In this document: piece after piece, positions 17,313 to 25,740 of the stretch
How positions within the stretch are numbered: position 1 is the first letter of the stretch
How the letters are laid out: each line of letters starts with the position of its first letter
NCBI RefSeq assembly: GCF_015560805.1
Contig: NZ_JADMSO010000008.1
Location: 62,001 to 126,000 of the forward strand
Direction: 5' to 3'
DNA length: 64,000 nucleotides
Origin: Mediterraneibacter glycyrrhizinilyticus
GTDB taxonomy: Bacteria > Bacillota > Clostridia > Lachnospirales > Lachnospiraceae
The notes under the pieces: generated by a model
Databases searched by the model: none
What the model saw: only the letters and a program-made list of their open reading frames with translations
What the model was told of the DNA's origin: nothing
Position numbers and translations under genes: made by a program

Positions 17313-17326
17313 GGATAAAAAGCAGG

Positions 17327-17354
17327 GCGGGGATACAATGTATCTCCGCTTTTT
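17327..17354 (+). terminator. Terminator after rpsA
   Basis: A 10 bp stem (17327-17336 with 17340-17349) with a 3 base loop runs into TTTTT. Confidence 0.85.
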
Positions 17355-17421
17355 CTTTTTGTTAAAAAAGCAACAAGATGTACGGATAAAGATACAACAA
17401 AATTACATATAAGCTCTGGAT

Positions 17422-17450
17422 TTTACATAGGAAATCCTGTATCATAACTA
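17422..17450 (+). promoter_or_regulatory. Possible promoter of the rnf operon
   Basis: TTTACA (17422-17427) and TAACTA (17445-17450) are 17 bases apart, upstream of the rnfC start at 17486. The -10 match is imperfect. Confidence 0.45.
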
Positions 17451-17485
17451 TATTGTGAAATTGAAGAAAGGAAGGAATTCAAAAA

Positions 17486-18805
17486 ATGGGACTTTTGACT
17501 TTTAAGGGTGGGATTCATCCAAATGACGGCAAGAGCCTTGCAAAGGATCAGCCGATCATGGAGCTTCTGCCGAAAGGTGATTTGGTCTATCCGTTGTCTC
17601 AGCATATTGGCGCCCCTGCGATCGCAGCGGTGAAAAAAGGCGACCATGTGTTAAAAGGACAGAAGATTGCGGAGGCGGGCGGTTTTGTTTCAGCGCCGAT
17701 TTATGCGTCCGTGTCCGGAACTGTGAAAGCAATCGAAAAGCGTCTCAATCCGACCGGAAGCAGTGTGGATTGTATCGTGATCGAGAATGACGGGGCTTAT
17801 GAGGAAGCAGAAAAGCTGCCGGTGAAAACGATCGGAGAGATGAGCCGGGACGAGATCTTAAATACGATCGCGGAGGCCGGGATTGTCGGTATGGGAGGTG
17901 CCGGTTTCCCGACGCGCGTAAAACTTTCTCCAAAAGAACCGGATAAGATTGATTATATCATTGCCAACTGTGCGGAATGTGAGCCATATATCACGGCAGA
18001 TTACCGTAGAATGTTGGAGAATACGAGAGAACTGGTCAACGGTATGCGTATTGTACTTTCATTGTTTGAGAACGCCAAAGGTATTTTCGGGGTGGAAGAT
18101 AATAAACCGGACTGTATTGCGAAATTAAAAGAAGCGATCAAAGACGAACCACGCATGGAGGTAAAAGTACTGCAGACGAAATATCCGCAGGGAGCAGAAC
18201 GTCAGCTTATTTATGCTACGACGAAACGTGCGATCCATGCGGCAATGCTTCCGGCAGATGCGGGATGTATCGTGGATAATGTGGAGACACTGATCGGCAT
18301 CCACTATGCGGTGGCAGAGGGAAGACCACTGACAGAACGGATCGTGACAGTAAGCGGTGATGCGGTGCAGAATCCGGGCAACTATAAAGTATTGCTCGGA
18401 ACGAACCACAGAGAGCTGATCGAAGCGGCAGGCGGATGGAAAGAAGAACCGCAGAAGCTCATTTCGGGCGGACCGATGATGGGATTTGCGATGATCACAC
18501 TGGACGCGCCGGTGACAAAGACTTCTTCTGCAATTCTTGCATTTAAAGAAGATATTGTGGCAAAGAGCCAGGTTTCAGCCTGCATCAACTGCGGACGCTG
18601 TGTGGAAGTCTGTCCGAGCAGGATCATCCCGTCGAGACTTGCGGATTATGCAGAGCGTCATGATGAGGAGATCTTTGTAAACCAGAATGGTCTGGAATGT
18701 GTCGAATGCGGATCCTGCAGTTATGTCTGTCCTGCAAAGCGTCCATTGAAACAGGCAATCGGTTCCATGCGGAAGATTGCACTGGCGAACAAAAAGAAAA
18801 AGTAG
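17486..18805 (+). CDS. rnfC: Rnf electron transport complex subunit C
   Basis: Peripheral subunit of the Rnf complex (ferredoxin:NAD+ oxidoreductase coupled to Na+ or H+ export) that handles NADH. The 439 residues contain the RnfC N-terminal barrel, an FMN/NADH-binding region with GMGGAGFPT (about residue 133), an SLBB-like section, and two [4Fe-4S] motifs near the C-terminus (CINCGRCVEVCP and CVECGSCSYVCP). It is the first gene of rnfCDGEAB, the order seen in clostridia. Its SD (GAAAGGAAGG) lies upstream of the ATG at 17486. Confidence 0.95.
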   Translation: MGLLTFKGGIHPNDGKSLAKDQPIMELLPKGDLVYPLSQHIGAPAIAAVKKGDHVLKGQKIAEAGGFVSAPIYASVSGTVKAIEKRLNPTGSSVDCIVIENDGAYEEAEKLPVKTIGEMSRDEILNTIAEAGIVGMGGAGFPTRVKLSPKEPDKIDYIIANCAECEPYITADYRRMLENTRELVNGMRIVLSLFENAKGIFGVEDNKPDCIAKLKEAIKDEPRMEVKVLQTKYPQGAERQLIYATTKRAIHAAMLPADAGCIVDNVETLIGIHYAVAEGRPLTERIVTVSGDAVQNPGNYKVLLGTNHRELIEAAGGWKEEPQKLISGGPMMGFAMITLDAPVTKTSSAILAFKEDIVAKSQVSACINCGRCVEVCPSRIIPSRLADYAERHDEEIFVNQNGLECVECGSCSYVCPAKRPLKQAIGSMRKIALANKKKK

Positions 18806-18820
18806 AGAGGTGAATGAACA

Positions 18821-19753
18821 GTGAATGAGAAATGGAACGTATCTTCTTCACCGCATATCCGTGATAAAGCAACAACGGGGAACATCATGCTGTTGGTCGT
18901 GATCGCATTGCTGCCGGCAACATTTTTCGGAATCTATAATTTCAGAAGTGAGAATGCATGGCTTCTTGTTGTTGTTACGACCGGTACAGCGGTGCTGACA
19001 GAGTACATATATGAAAAGCTGATGCACAAACCGGTTACGATCAAAGACTGTAGTGCGCTTGTGACGGGACTGCTTCTGGCATTGAACCTGCCGCCGACAC
19101 TTCCGCTCTGGATGGGCGCGCTTGGTTCTGTATTTGCGATCCTTGTCGTAAAACAGCTTTTCGGAGGGCTCGGTCAGAACTTTATGAACCCGGCTCTTGC
19201 AGCACGTTGTTTTTTGTTGATTTCTTTCACAGGGAAGATGACATATTTTGTCTATGACGGAGTGACTGGACCGACGCCGCTTGCGGATTTGAAAGCGGGC
19301 GAGGCAGTCGATACAATGAGTATGCTGATCGGAAATATCAGGGGAACGATCGGAGAGACTTCGGTGCTTGCGATCATGGCGGGAGCGATGTTTTTGATCC
19401 TGATGGGCGTCATCGATCTTCGGATTCCGGGCACTTATATCGTGACATTTGTGATCTTCATTACAATCTTCGGCGGACATGGATTTGACCCGCAGTACAT
19501 TACCGCACATCTCTGCGGAGGAGGACTGATGCTTGGCGCATGGTTTATGGCTACCGATTATGTAACGTCGCCGATCACGAAAGGCGGACAGATCCTTTAC
19601 GGAGTCTGTCTTGGTCTTCTGACCGGTTTGTTCCGTCTGTTTGGCGGATCCGCAGAGGGAGTATCCTATGCGATCATTATCAGTAACCTTTTGGTTCCGT
19701 TGATCGAAAAGGTTACTCTTCCAAAACCATTTGGTAAAGGAGGAGAAAAGTAA
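18821..19753 (+). CDS. rnfD: Rnf complex subunit D
   Basis: Integral membrane subunit (310 residues, about nine hydrophobic segments) homologous to NqrB. It carries covalent FMN in characterised Rnf complexes, and the conserved MATDYVTSPITKGGQ stretch is present. The stop overlaps the rnfG start (TAATG), indicating translational coupling. Confidence 0.94.
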   Translation: MNEKWNVSSSPHIRDKATTGNIMLLVVIALLPATFFGIYNFRSENAWLLVVVTTGTAVLTEYIYEKLMHKPVTIKDCSALVTGLLLALNLPPTLPLWMGALGSVFAILVVKQLFGGLGQNFMNPALAARCFLLISFTGKMTYFVYDGVTGPTPLADLKAGEAVDTMSMLIGNIRGTIGETSVLAIMAGAMFLILMGVIDLRIPGTYIVTFVIFITIFGGHGFDPQYITAHLCGGGLMLGAWFMATDYVTSPITKGGQILYGVCLGLLTGLFRLFGGSAEGVSYAIIISNLLVPLIEKVTLPKPFGKGGEK

Positions 19754-20364
19754 TGAAAAAGATTGTAAAAAATACAGCGATCCTGACCGCGATCACGCTG
19801 GTCGCAGGGTGTCTGCTCGGGCTTGTTTATGAGATCACAAAAGAGCCGATCGCAGTCGCAAAGGAAAATGCGAAGCAGGAGGCATACCGGGCAGTATTGA
19901 CGAATGCGAAAGAATTTGAGGAATATGACAAATTCGATGCGGATGCAGCTGCAAAACTTGTAGCAGATGCAGGATATACCGACGATATTACAGAAGTTGC
20001 CGTTGCAAAAGATGAAGCGGGGGAATCGATGGGATTTGTCGTTTCCGTGACGTCTCATGACGGATACGGCGGAGATATCGCGTTGTCTGTCGGTATCTTG
20101 AACGACGGTACGGTGAAAGGTATCGAGATGCTTGAGATCGCGGAGACAGCAGGTCTCGGTATGAAAGCGGATGAACCGGAATTTAAAGAGCAGTTTGTCG
20201 ATAAAAAAGTAGAAAAATTCAGTTACACAAAGACCGGAGAAGAGGGCGATGACAAGATCGACGCTTTGAGCGGCGCAACGATCACCACGAATGCCGTGAC
20301 AAATGCGGTGGATGCTGCCCTTGTATATTTTCAGAATGAGTTAGGAGGTAGTGTCAATGAATAA
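19753..20364 (+). CDS. rnfG: Rnf complex subunit G
   Basis: Membrane-anchored flavoprotein subunit homologous to NqrC. One N-terminal transmembrane helix (residues 8-27) is followed by an extracytoplasmic FMN-binding domain. The covalent FMN attachment motif SGATITT lies near residue 174, the attached residue being the Thr of SGAT. Length is 203 residues. Its start overlaps the rnfD stop and its end overlaps rnfE by 8 bases. Confidence 0.94.
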   Translation: MKKIVKNTAILTAITLVAGCLLGLVYEITKEPIAVAKENAKQEAYRAVLTNAKEFEEYDKFDADAAAKLVADAGYTDDITEVAVAKDEAGESMGFVVSVTSHDGYGGDIALSVGILNDGTVKGIEMLEIAETAGLGMKADEPEFKEQFVDKKVEKFSYTKTGEEGDDKIDALSGATITTNAVTNAVDAALVYFQNELGGSVNE

Positions 20365-21043
20365 ATACACAGAGAGACTGTATAATGGTCTGGTGAAAGA
20401 AAACCCTACCTTCGTGTTGATGCTCGGAATGTGTCCGACTCTGGCGGTTACAACATCTGCGATCAACGGAATCGGTATGGGACTTTCCACGACGGTCGTT
20501 CTTGTATTGTCCAATATGCTGATCTCCATGCTTCGGAAGATCATTCCGGATTCCGTGCGTATGCCGGCCTTTATCGTTGTTGTGGCATCCTTTGTAACGA
20601 TCGTTCAGTTTTTGATGGAGGGGTTTGTGCCGAGCCTTTATGCGTCGCTCGGAATCTATATCCCGCTGATCGTTGTAAACTGTATCATTTTGGGAAGAGC
20701 GGAAAGTTACGCGTCCAAGAATCCGGTGCTGCCGTCTATGTTTGACGGAATCGGTATGGGACTTGGGTTTACTTTTGGTCTGACATGCATCGGTATTGTG
20801 CGTGAGCTGCTTGGTTCGGGAAAAGTATTTGATATACAGGTGCTTCCGGAATCCTATGAGCCGATCACGATTTTTATCTTAGCACCGGGAGCGTTCTTTG
20901 TACTGGCATGTCTGACAGCGCTTCAGAATGTAATGAAAAAGAAAGCGTTGGAAAAAGGCGATGTAAAGAAAGCGGAGAAGATCGGCTGCGGCACGAACTG
21001 TGCGGAGTGCGGAAAAAAAGAAACTTGCGGGAATCTGAAATAG
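20357..21043 (+). CDS. rnfE: Rnf complex subunit E, with cysteine-rich tail
   Basis: Integral membrane subunit homologous to NqrD; together with RnfA it forms the core that holds a membrane [2Fe-2S] centre. The 228 residues contain about six membrane segments with conserved NPTFVLMLGMCPTLAVT at the N-terminus. The last about 20 residues add four cysteines (GCGTNCAECGKKETCG) after a charged linker, beyond the usual core. The ATG at 20357 has the SD TAGGAGG 8 bases upstream. Confidence 0.93.
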   Translation: MNKYTERLYNGLVKENPTFVLMLGMCPTLAVTTSAINGIGMGLSTTVVLVLSNMLISMLRKIIPDSVRMPAFIVVVASFVTIVQFLMEGFVPSLYASLGIYIPLIVVNCIILGRAESYASKNPVLPSMFDGIGMGLGFTFGLTCIGIVRELLGSGKVFDIQVLPESYEPITIFILAPGAFFVLACLTALQNVMKKKALEKGDVKKAEKIGCGTNCAECGKKETCGNLK

Positions 21044-21056
21044 GAGGGGATAGAAG

Positions 21057-21632
21057 ATGAAAGAATTATTACTGATTGCGGTTGGATCCGCGTTTGTAAA
21101 TAACGTGGTGCTCAGCCAGTTTCTCGGAATCTGTCCGTTCCTGGGCGTTTCCAAAAATGTAAAGACAGCCGGCGGAATGGGCGGCGCGGTAATCTTTGTT
21201 ATTACGATCTCTTCCTTTGTGACAGGGCTGATCTATAAATTCATCCTTGTACCGACAGGATTTGAATACCTGCAGACGATCGTATTTATCCTTGTGATCG
21301 CAGCGCTTGTACAGTTTGTGGAGATGTTCTTAAAGAAAGTGATGCCTCCGCTCTACAATGCGCTGGGTGTGTATCTGCCGCTGATCACAACAAACTGTGC
21401 GGTGCTCGGTGTGGCGCTGACAAATGTGACAAAATCTTACAGCATTCTGGAGGGTGTTGTGAACGGATTTGCGACTGCGGCAGGTTTCCTTGTTGCGATC
21501 GTACTGATGGCAGGTATCCGTGAAAAGATTGAGTATAATGATGTTCCGGAAGCGTTCAGAGGAACGCCGATCGTGCTTGTGACTGCAGGTCTGATGGCAA
21601 TCGCGTTCTTTGGATTCTCCGGTCTGATTTAA
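21057..21632 (+). CDS. rnfA: Rnf complex subunit A
   Basis: Integral membrane subunit (191 residues, six hydrophobic segments) homologous to NqrE and inverted partner of RnfE. The conserved start NNVVLSQFLGICPFLGVSK and ITTNCAVLGVAL, with the membrane iron-sulfur cysteines, are present. It has a strong SD (AGGAGGGG) and lies between rnfE and rnfB. Confidence 0.95.
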   Translation: MKELLLIAVGSAFVNNVVLSQFLGICPFLGVSKNVKTAGGMGGAVIFVITISSFVTGLIYKFILVPTGFEYLQTIVFILVIAALVQFVEMFLKKVMPPLYNALGVYLPLITTNCAVLGVALTNVTKSYSILEGVVNGFATAAGFLVAIVLMAGIREKIEYNDVPEAFRGTPIVLVTAGLMAIAFFGFSGLI

Positions 21633-21646
21633 GGAGGGCGTAAAGT

Positions 21647-22456
21647 ATGTTGACAGGAATTTTGATCGCCGCCGCGATCGTCGGCGGAACAGGATTGTTT
21701 ATCGGTGTCTTCCTTGGAGTGTCCGGCAAGAAATTTGCGGTGGAAGTCGATGAAAGAGAAGAGGCGATCTTGGGCGTGCTTCCGGGAAATAACTGTGGAG
21801 GCTGTGGGTACGCCGGATGTTCCGGTCTGGCTTCCGCGATCGTAAAAGGTGAGGCTGAAGTGGGCGGATGTCCGGTAGGCGGTGCGCCGGTTGCTGCCGA
21901 GATCGGAAAGATCATGGGACAGGATGCCGGAGCACAGGAGCGTCAGGTCGCATTTGTGAAATGCGGCGGAACATGCGAGAAAGCACAGGAAGAATACAAT
22001 TATTATGGAATCCAGGACTGCGTGATGGCGAATATGATGCAGGATAAAGGACCGAAAGGCTGTGATTACGGCTGTCTTGGATACGGAAGCTGCGTGAAAG
22101 CCTGTCCGTTCGATGCGATCCATGTCGTAGACGGAGTGGCTGTCGTGGATAAAGAAAAATGTAAGGCATGTAAGAAGTGTATCGCGGCATGTCCGAAAAA
22201 TCTGATCGAGCTTGTGCCGTATGAACAGAAGACATTTGTACAGTGCAATTCCAACGACAAAGGAAAGGCTCTGATGGATGTTTGTCTGGTCGGCTGTATC
22301 GGATGTAAGCTTTGTGAAAAGAACTGCGAAGCGGGTGCGATCACAGTAACGAATTTCCTTGCACACATCGATGCATCGAAATGCACGAACTGTGGTGTGT
22401 GCGCGGAAAAATGTCCGCGGAAGATCATTATGCCGCGGGAAATTCCGGTTTCATAG
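21647..22456 (+). CDS. rnfB: Rnf complex subunit B (ferredoxin-accepting)
   Basis: Iron-sulfur subunit that receives electrons from reduced ferredoxin. The 269 residues start with one membrane helix, then a Fe-S domain with NNCGGCGYAGCSGLA, then further clusters in KCKACKKCIAACP, GCIGCKLCEKNC and KCTNCGVCAEKCP, plus an atypical CDYGCLGYGSCVKACP block. It is the last gene of the operon, followed by a terminator 4 bases after the stop. Confidence 0.95.
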   Translation: MLTGILIAAAIVGGTGLFIGVFLGVSGKKFAVEVDEREEAILGVLPGNNCGGCGYAGCSGLASAIVKGEAEVGGCPVGGAPVAAEIGKIMGQDAGAQERQVAFVKCGGTCEKAQEEYNYYGIQDCVMANMMQDKGPKGCDYGCLGYGSCVKACPFDAIHVVDGVAVVDKEKCKACKKCIAACPKNLIELVPYEQKTFVQCNSNDKGKALMDVCLVGCIGCKLCEKNCEAGAITVTNFLAHIDASKCTNCGVCAEKCPRKIIMPREIPVS

Positions 22457-22460
22457 AGAA

Positions 22461-22508
22461 AAATTCCGAAGAATGGGTGTAAAATATGTCATTCTTCGGA
22501 ATTTTTTT
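22461..22508 (+). terminator. Terminator of the rnf operon
   Basis: A perfect 15 bp stem (22461-22475 with 22490-22504) is followed by a T-run to 22508. Confidence 0.88.
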
Positions 22509-22582
22509 ATTGTAAAGAAACGTATTTTTATATTGTTTTTTCTTTTCTATTCAAGACAAGAAAAATCAAATCGAACACATGG

Positions 22583-22611
22583 TTGCATTCCCGAAAAGAC
22601 TGTGCTATGAT
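22583..22611 (+). promoter_or_regulatory. Promoter before the NusG-II protein gene
   Basis: TTGCAT (22583-22588) and TATGAT (22606-22611) lie 17 bases apart, 36 bases before the start codon at 22647. Confidence 0.65.
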
Positions 22612-22646
22612 AATACCGTTATAGACAATTCTAAGAGGAAACGTAT

Positions 22647-23015
22647 ATGAAAAAAAATGACTGGATATTGATCATTCTTGTGGCGGCTGTTGCAGGAATT
22701 TTTCTTGCCGTTTTATTGCTGAGACCCGAAGAGGCAGTGCGTCAGGTCGAGATCAGTGTAGATGGGGAATTGTATGGAAGATATGATCTGAACGAAGATC
22801 AGGAGATTTCGATCAATAAGACGAATAAAGTGCAGATTTCAGAGGGAACTGCGAAGATGACGTGGGCCGAGTGTCCGGATCAGATCTGCGTTCATCACAA
22901 AGAGATTTCCAGAACGGGTGAGAGTATTATTTGTCTGCCGAATAAAATCGTTGTGTCGATCATCGGAGGAGATGCGACGGATGGAGGAATTTCACCGGAT
23001 GCCGTGTCGAACTGA
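22647..23015 (+). CDS. NusG domain II-containing membrane-anchored protein
   Basis: Small protein of 122 residues with one N-terminal membrane helix (residues 7-26) and an exported NusG domain II-like fold, including the conserved CPDQICVHH segment. Such proteins are common in Lachnospiraceae and usually sit next to a Gx-transporter gene, as here (23053). The two cysteines suggest a redox or metal role, but the function is not established. The SD (AAGAGGAAACG) is upstream of the ATG. Confidence 0.82.
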   Translation: MKKNDWILIILVAAVAGIFLAVLLLRPEEAVRQVEISVDGELYGRYDLNEDQEISINKTNKVQISEGTAKMTWAECPDQICVHHKEISRTGESIICLPNKIVVSIIGGDATDGGISPDAVSN

Positions 23016-23052
23016 GCCCGGCAGAGGAAGCATCAAAACAGGAGGAACAGGA

Positions 23053-23544
23053 TTGAAGAACAGAGCAGCATATTTTGGAGTTTTTACAGCATTGGCGCTG
23101 ATCTTTAGTTATGTGGAATCACTGATCCCGATCTATTTTGGTGTTCCGGGGATCAAATTGGGATTGGCGAATCTGCTGATCGTGATCTTTCTATATAAAA
23201 GGAATGCAAAAGAGGCATTGCTTTTATCCATCGTGCGGATCGTGCTGGCAGGTTTTATGTTCGCGAATTTATTCAGTATTCTTTATAGTCTCGCGGGAGG
23301 TATATTGAGCCTTGCGGTGATGGCATTTTTGAAAAAAAGAGGAACGTTCAGTGTGATCGGCGTCAGTATCGCAGGCGGTGTGTGCCATAATCTGGGGCAG
23401 CTGCTCGTGGCGATGCTGGCAGTGGAGACGTATCAGGTCGGTTACTATTTGCCGGTTCTTTTGAACGCGGGGATCGTGACAGGGATGTTGATCGGCATTG
23501 TTGCAGCGGAAGTATTGAAGCGGCTGAAGAATATAACGTTTTGA
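23053..23544 (+). CDS. Gx transporter family protein (heptaprenyl diphosphate synthase component I-like)
   Basis: Hydrophobic protein of 163 residues with about five membrane segments, matching the Gx_transp/Hpre_diP_synt_I family: conserved SLIPIYFGVPGIKLGLANL at about residues 23-41 and GGVCHNLGQLLVA. The start appears to be TTG at 23053, 7 bases after GGAGG; no ATG lies nearby in frame. These proteins resemble ECF-type substrate-binding membrane proteins, and the old heptaprenyl synthase name is doubtful. It is paired with the NusG-II gene. Substrate is unknown. Confidence 0.8.
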   Translation: MKNRAAYFGVFTALALIFSYVESLIPIYFGVPGIKLGLANLLIVIFLYKRNAKEALLLSIVRIVLAGFMFANLFSILYSLAGGILSLAVMAFLKKRGTFSVIGVSIAGGVCHNLGQLLVAMLAVETYQVGYYLPVLLNAGIVTGMLIGIVAAEVLKRLKNITF

Positions 23545-23576
23545 AAAAAGAGGAAACGCAATATGGAGGAATTACG

Positions 23577-24188
23577 ATGATTTCATATGTTCGCGGGGAG
23601 TTGACCGCGGTAGAGAAAGACAAGGTGATCGTTGATGTGGGCGGCGTCGGATATGGAGTATTTATGCCGGAAGCATCGATGGGGATGCTTCCGCAGATGG
23701 GAGAGGAGATAAAACTTCATACGTATTTGAATGTGCGGGAAGATGCCATGCAGCTGTTTGGCTTTCTGACGCGGGATGATCTGGAAATTTTTCGTCTCCT
23801 GATCGGTGTCAGCGGGATCGGACCGAAAGGCGGATTGAGCATTTTATCCAAGCTGACGGCGGACGATCTCCGATTTGCAGTACTTTCAGGCGATGCAAAA
23901 GCAATCTCTTCCGCTCCTGGGATCGGGAAAAAGACTGCGGAAAAAGTGATCATTGAGTTGAAAGACAAACTGGATCTGGAAGAAATGCTGGAACCGAAAG
24001 ATATTTCTCCTTCGGCAGAACCGGTCGGAGGCGGTCTTGCGGGAGAAATCCAGACGGAAGCCGTACAGGCATTGGTGGCATTGGGATATGGAAGCACCGA
24101 AAGTCTGCGCGCAGTGAAAAAAGTAGATCTGGAACAGGCAAAGACGGTGGAGGATGTACTGAAACAGGCGTTGAAGAATCTGTTCTGA
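23577..24188 (+). CDS. ruvA: Holliday junction branch migration protein RuvA
   Basis: RuvA tetramers bind four-way junctions and recruit the RuvB motor. The 203 residues show the OB-fold N-terminus (MISYVRGELTAVE), two helix-hairpin-helix motifs (LIGVSGIGPKGGL, APGIGKKTAEKVI) and the C-terminal RuvB-binding domain (EAVQALVALGYG). The ATG at 23577 follows GGAGGA; an upstream in-frame TTG at 23541 is ignored. It is directly followed by ruvB. Confidence 0.95.
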   Translation: MISYVRGELTAVEKDKVIVDVGGVGYGVFMPEASMGMLPQMGEEIKLHTYLNVREDAMQLFGFLTRDDLEIFRLLIGVSGIGPKGGLSILSKLTADDLRFAVLSGDAKAISSAPGIGKKTAEKVIIELKDKLDLEEMLEPKDISPSAEPVGGGLAGEIQTEAVQALVALGYGSTESLRAVKKVDLEQAKTVEDVLKQALKNLF

Positions 24189-24209
24189 TGACAAATCGTG
24201 GGGAAGACA

Positions 24210-25211
24210 ATGGCTAAGAGAATTATCACAACGGAAAATCTGGAAGAAGATATCAAAATTGAAAATCATCTCAGACCGCAGTGCCTGAAAGATTATATCG
24301 GTCAGGAGAAAGCAAAACAGACATTGGAAATTTATATCCGCGCTGCAAGAGAACGCGGGGATGCGCTGGATCATGTACTGTTTTACGGACCGCCGGGATT
24401 GGGAAAGACGACGCTTGCAGGGATCATTGCCAATGAAATGGGCGTGCACATTAAGATCACATCCGGTCCGGCGATCGAGAAACCGGGCGAGATGGCGGCA
24501 ATCTTAAACAATCTTCAGGAAAACGACATTTTATTTGTGGATGAGATCCATCGGCTGAACCGTCAGGTGGAGGAGGTGCTCTATCCGGCGATGGAAGACT
24601 ATGCCATCGATATTATGATCGGAAAAGGAGCGACAGCCAGATCGATCCGTCTGGATCTTCCGAAATTCACGCTGGTCGGCGCGACGACACGCGCAGGAAT
24701 GCTGACTGCGCCGCTTCGGGATCGCTTTGGCGTGATCCACCATCTGGAATTTTATACGGAGGAGGAACTGACAACGATCATCATGCGGTCGGCTAAGGTT
24801 CTGGAGGTGGAGATCGAACCGGAGGGCGCCGTTGAACTGGCGAAGCGTTCCCGGGGAACACCGCGTCTGGCGAATCGTCTTTTGAAGCGGGTGCGGGATT
24901 TTGCCCAGGTAAAATACGATGGTGTGATCACAAAAGAAGTGGCAAATTATGCATTGGATCTTCTGGATGTGGATAAATATGGCTTGGATCATATAGACCG
25001 GAACATCCTGCTGACGATGATCGAACGTTTTGGCGGAGGTCCGGTAGGATTGGACACGCTTGCTGCGTCGATCTCAGAGGATGCCGGAACATTGGAAGAT
25101 GTGTATGAGCCGTATCTTTTGAAACATGGATTTATCCAGCGAACACCGCGGGGAAGAGTTGCAACCGATCTTGCATATGCACATTTGGGCATTCCGCATG
25201 CAGAAGTGTAG
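24210..25211 (+). CDS. ruvB: Holliday junction branch migration helicase RuvB
   Basis: AAA+ motor of RuvAB. The 333 residues contain Walker [11 protein letters not shown] (about residue 59), Walker [13 protein letters not shown], sensor 1 GATTRAG, the arginine finger region PLRDRFG and the C-terminal winged helix ending in the conserved FIQRTPRGR. The ATG at 24210 is preferred over a GTG at 24198. It begins 21 bases after ruvA. A short T-run palindrome after the stop (25232-25248) could act as a weak terminator. Confidence 0.96.
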   Translation: MAKRIITTENLEEDIKIENHLRPQCLKDYIGQEKAKQTLEIYIRAARERGDALDHVLFYGPPGLGKTTLAGIIANEMGVHIKITSGPAIEKPGEMAAILNNLQENDILFVDEIHRLNRQVEEVLYPAMEDYAIDIMIGKGATARSIRLDLPKFTLVGATTRAGMLTAPLRDRFGVIHHLEFYTEEELTTIIMRSAKVLEVEIEPEGAVELAKRSRGTPRLANRLLKRVRDFAQVKYDGVITKEVANYALDLLDVDKYGLDHIDRNILLTMIERFGGGPVGLDTLAASISEDAGTLEDVYEPYLLKHGFIQRTPRGRVATDLAYAHLGIPHAEV

Positions 25212-25249
25212 CGGTTTGCGCAGGGAGTGTGTTGTTTTTTAAAAAACAG

Positions 25250-25278
25250 TTGGTTTTTAATTCCATATAGTTTATAAT
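25250..25278 (+). promoter_or_regulatory. Sigma-A type promoter before zapA
   Basis: TTGGTT (25250-25255) and TATAAT (25273-25278) with exactly 17 bases between them, 30 bases before the zapA start codon. Confidence 0.75.
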
Positions 25279-25308
25279 AGCAGATAAGAAACGCATGGGG
25301 AGGAAGCT

Positions 25309-25719
25309 ATGAGTTCAGCAAAACATTTTACAGAAGTATTGATAGGCGGAAAAGTATATACGTTGAGTGGATTTGAGGGGGAAGAGTATCTGCAGAAAGT
25401 ATCTTCTTATTTGAACCACAAGATCACCGAGTGTACGAACAGTGAAGGTTACCGTAAGCAGAGTGCTGATACACGCAACGTGCTCCTGGCCCTGAATATC
25501 GCTGATGATTATTTCAAAGCAAAGAAGCAGGGAGATTCTCTTGAGAGCGACATCGAATTAAAGGATAAGGAGATGTATGATCTGAAGCATGAACTGATTT
25601 CTGTACAGATCAAGCTTGAGAATGCGGAGAAAGAGCTTGCCAAGATGAAAGAGGAAAACAATGATCTGCAGATGCAGATCGTGAAACTGGAAACAGAGAT
25701 GAAGAATCGCAGAAAGTAA
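25309..25719 (+). CDS. zapA: Cell division protein ZapA
   Basis: FtsZ-ring stabiliser. The 136 residues have the ZapA N-terminal domain (VLIGGKVYTLSGFEGEEYLQ, residues 8-27) and the LLALNIADDYFKA helix, then a long coiled coil with heptads (about residues 75-133) ending in basic residues. It is longer than E. coli ZapA through this coiled-coil extension, as is common in Firmicutes. The SD GGGGAGG precedes the ATG. It is followed at 22 bases by the U32 gene. Confidence 0.9.
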   Translation: MSSAKHFTEVLIGGKVYTLSGFEGEEYLQKVSSYLNHKITECTNSEGYRKQSADTRNVLLALNIADDYFKAKKQGDSLESDIELKDKEMYDLKHELISVQIKLENAEKELAKMKEENNDLQMQIVKLETEMKNRRK

Positions 25720-25740
25720 AGAGTATAGGTGGTTCAGCGA

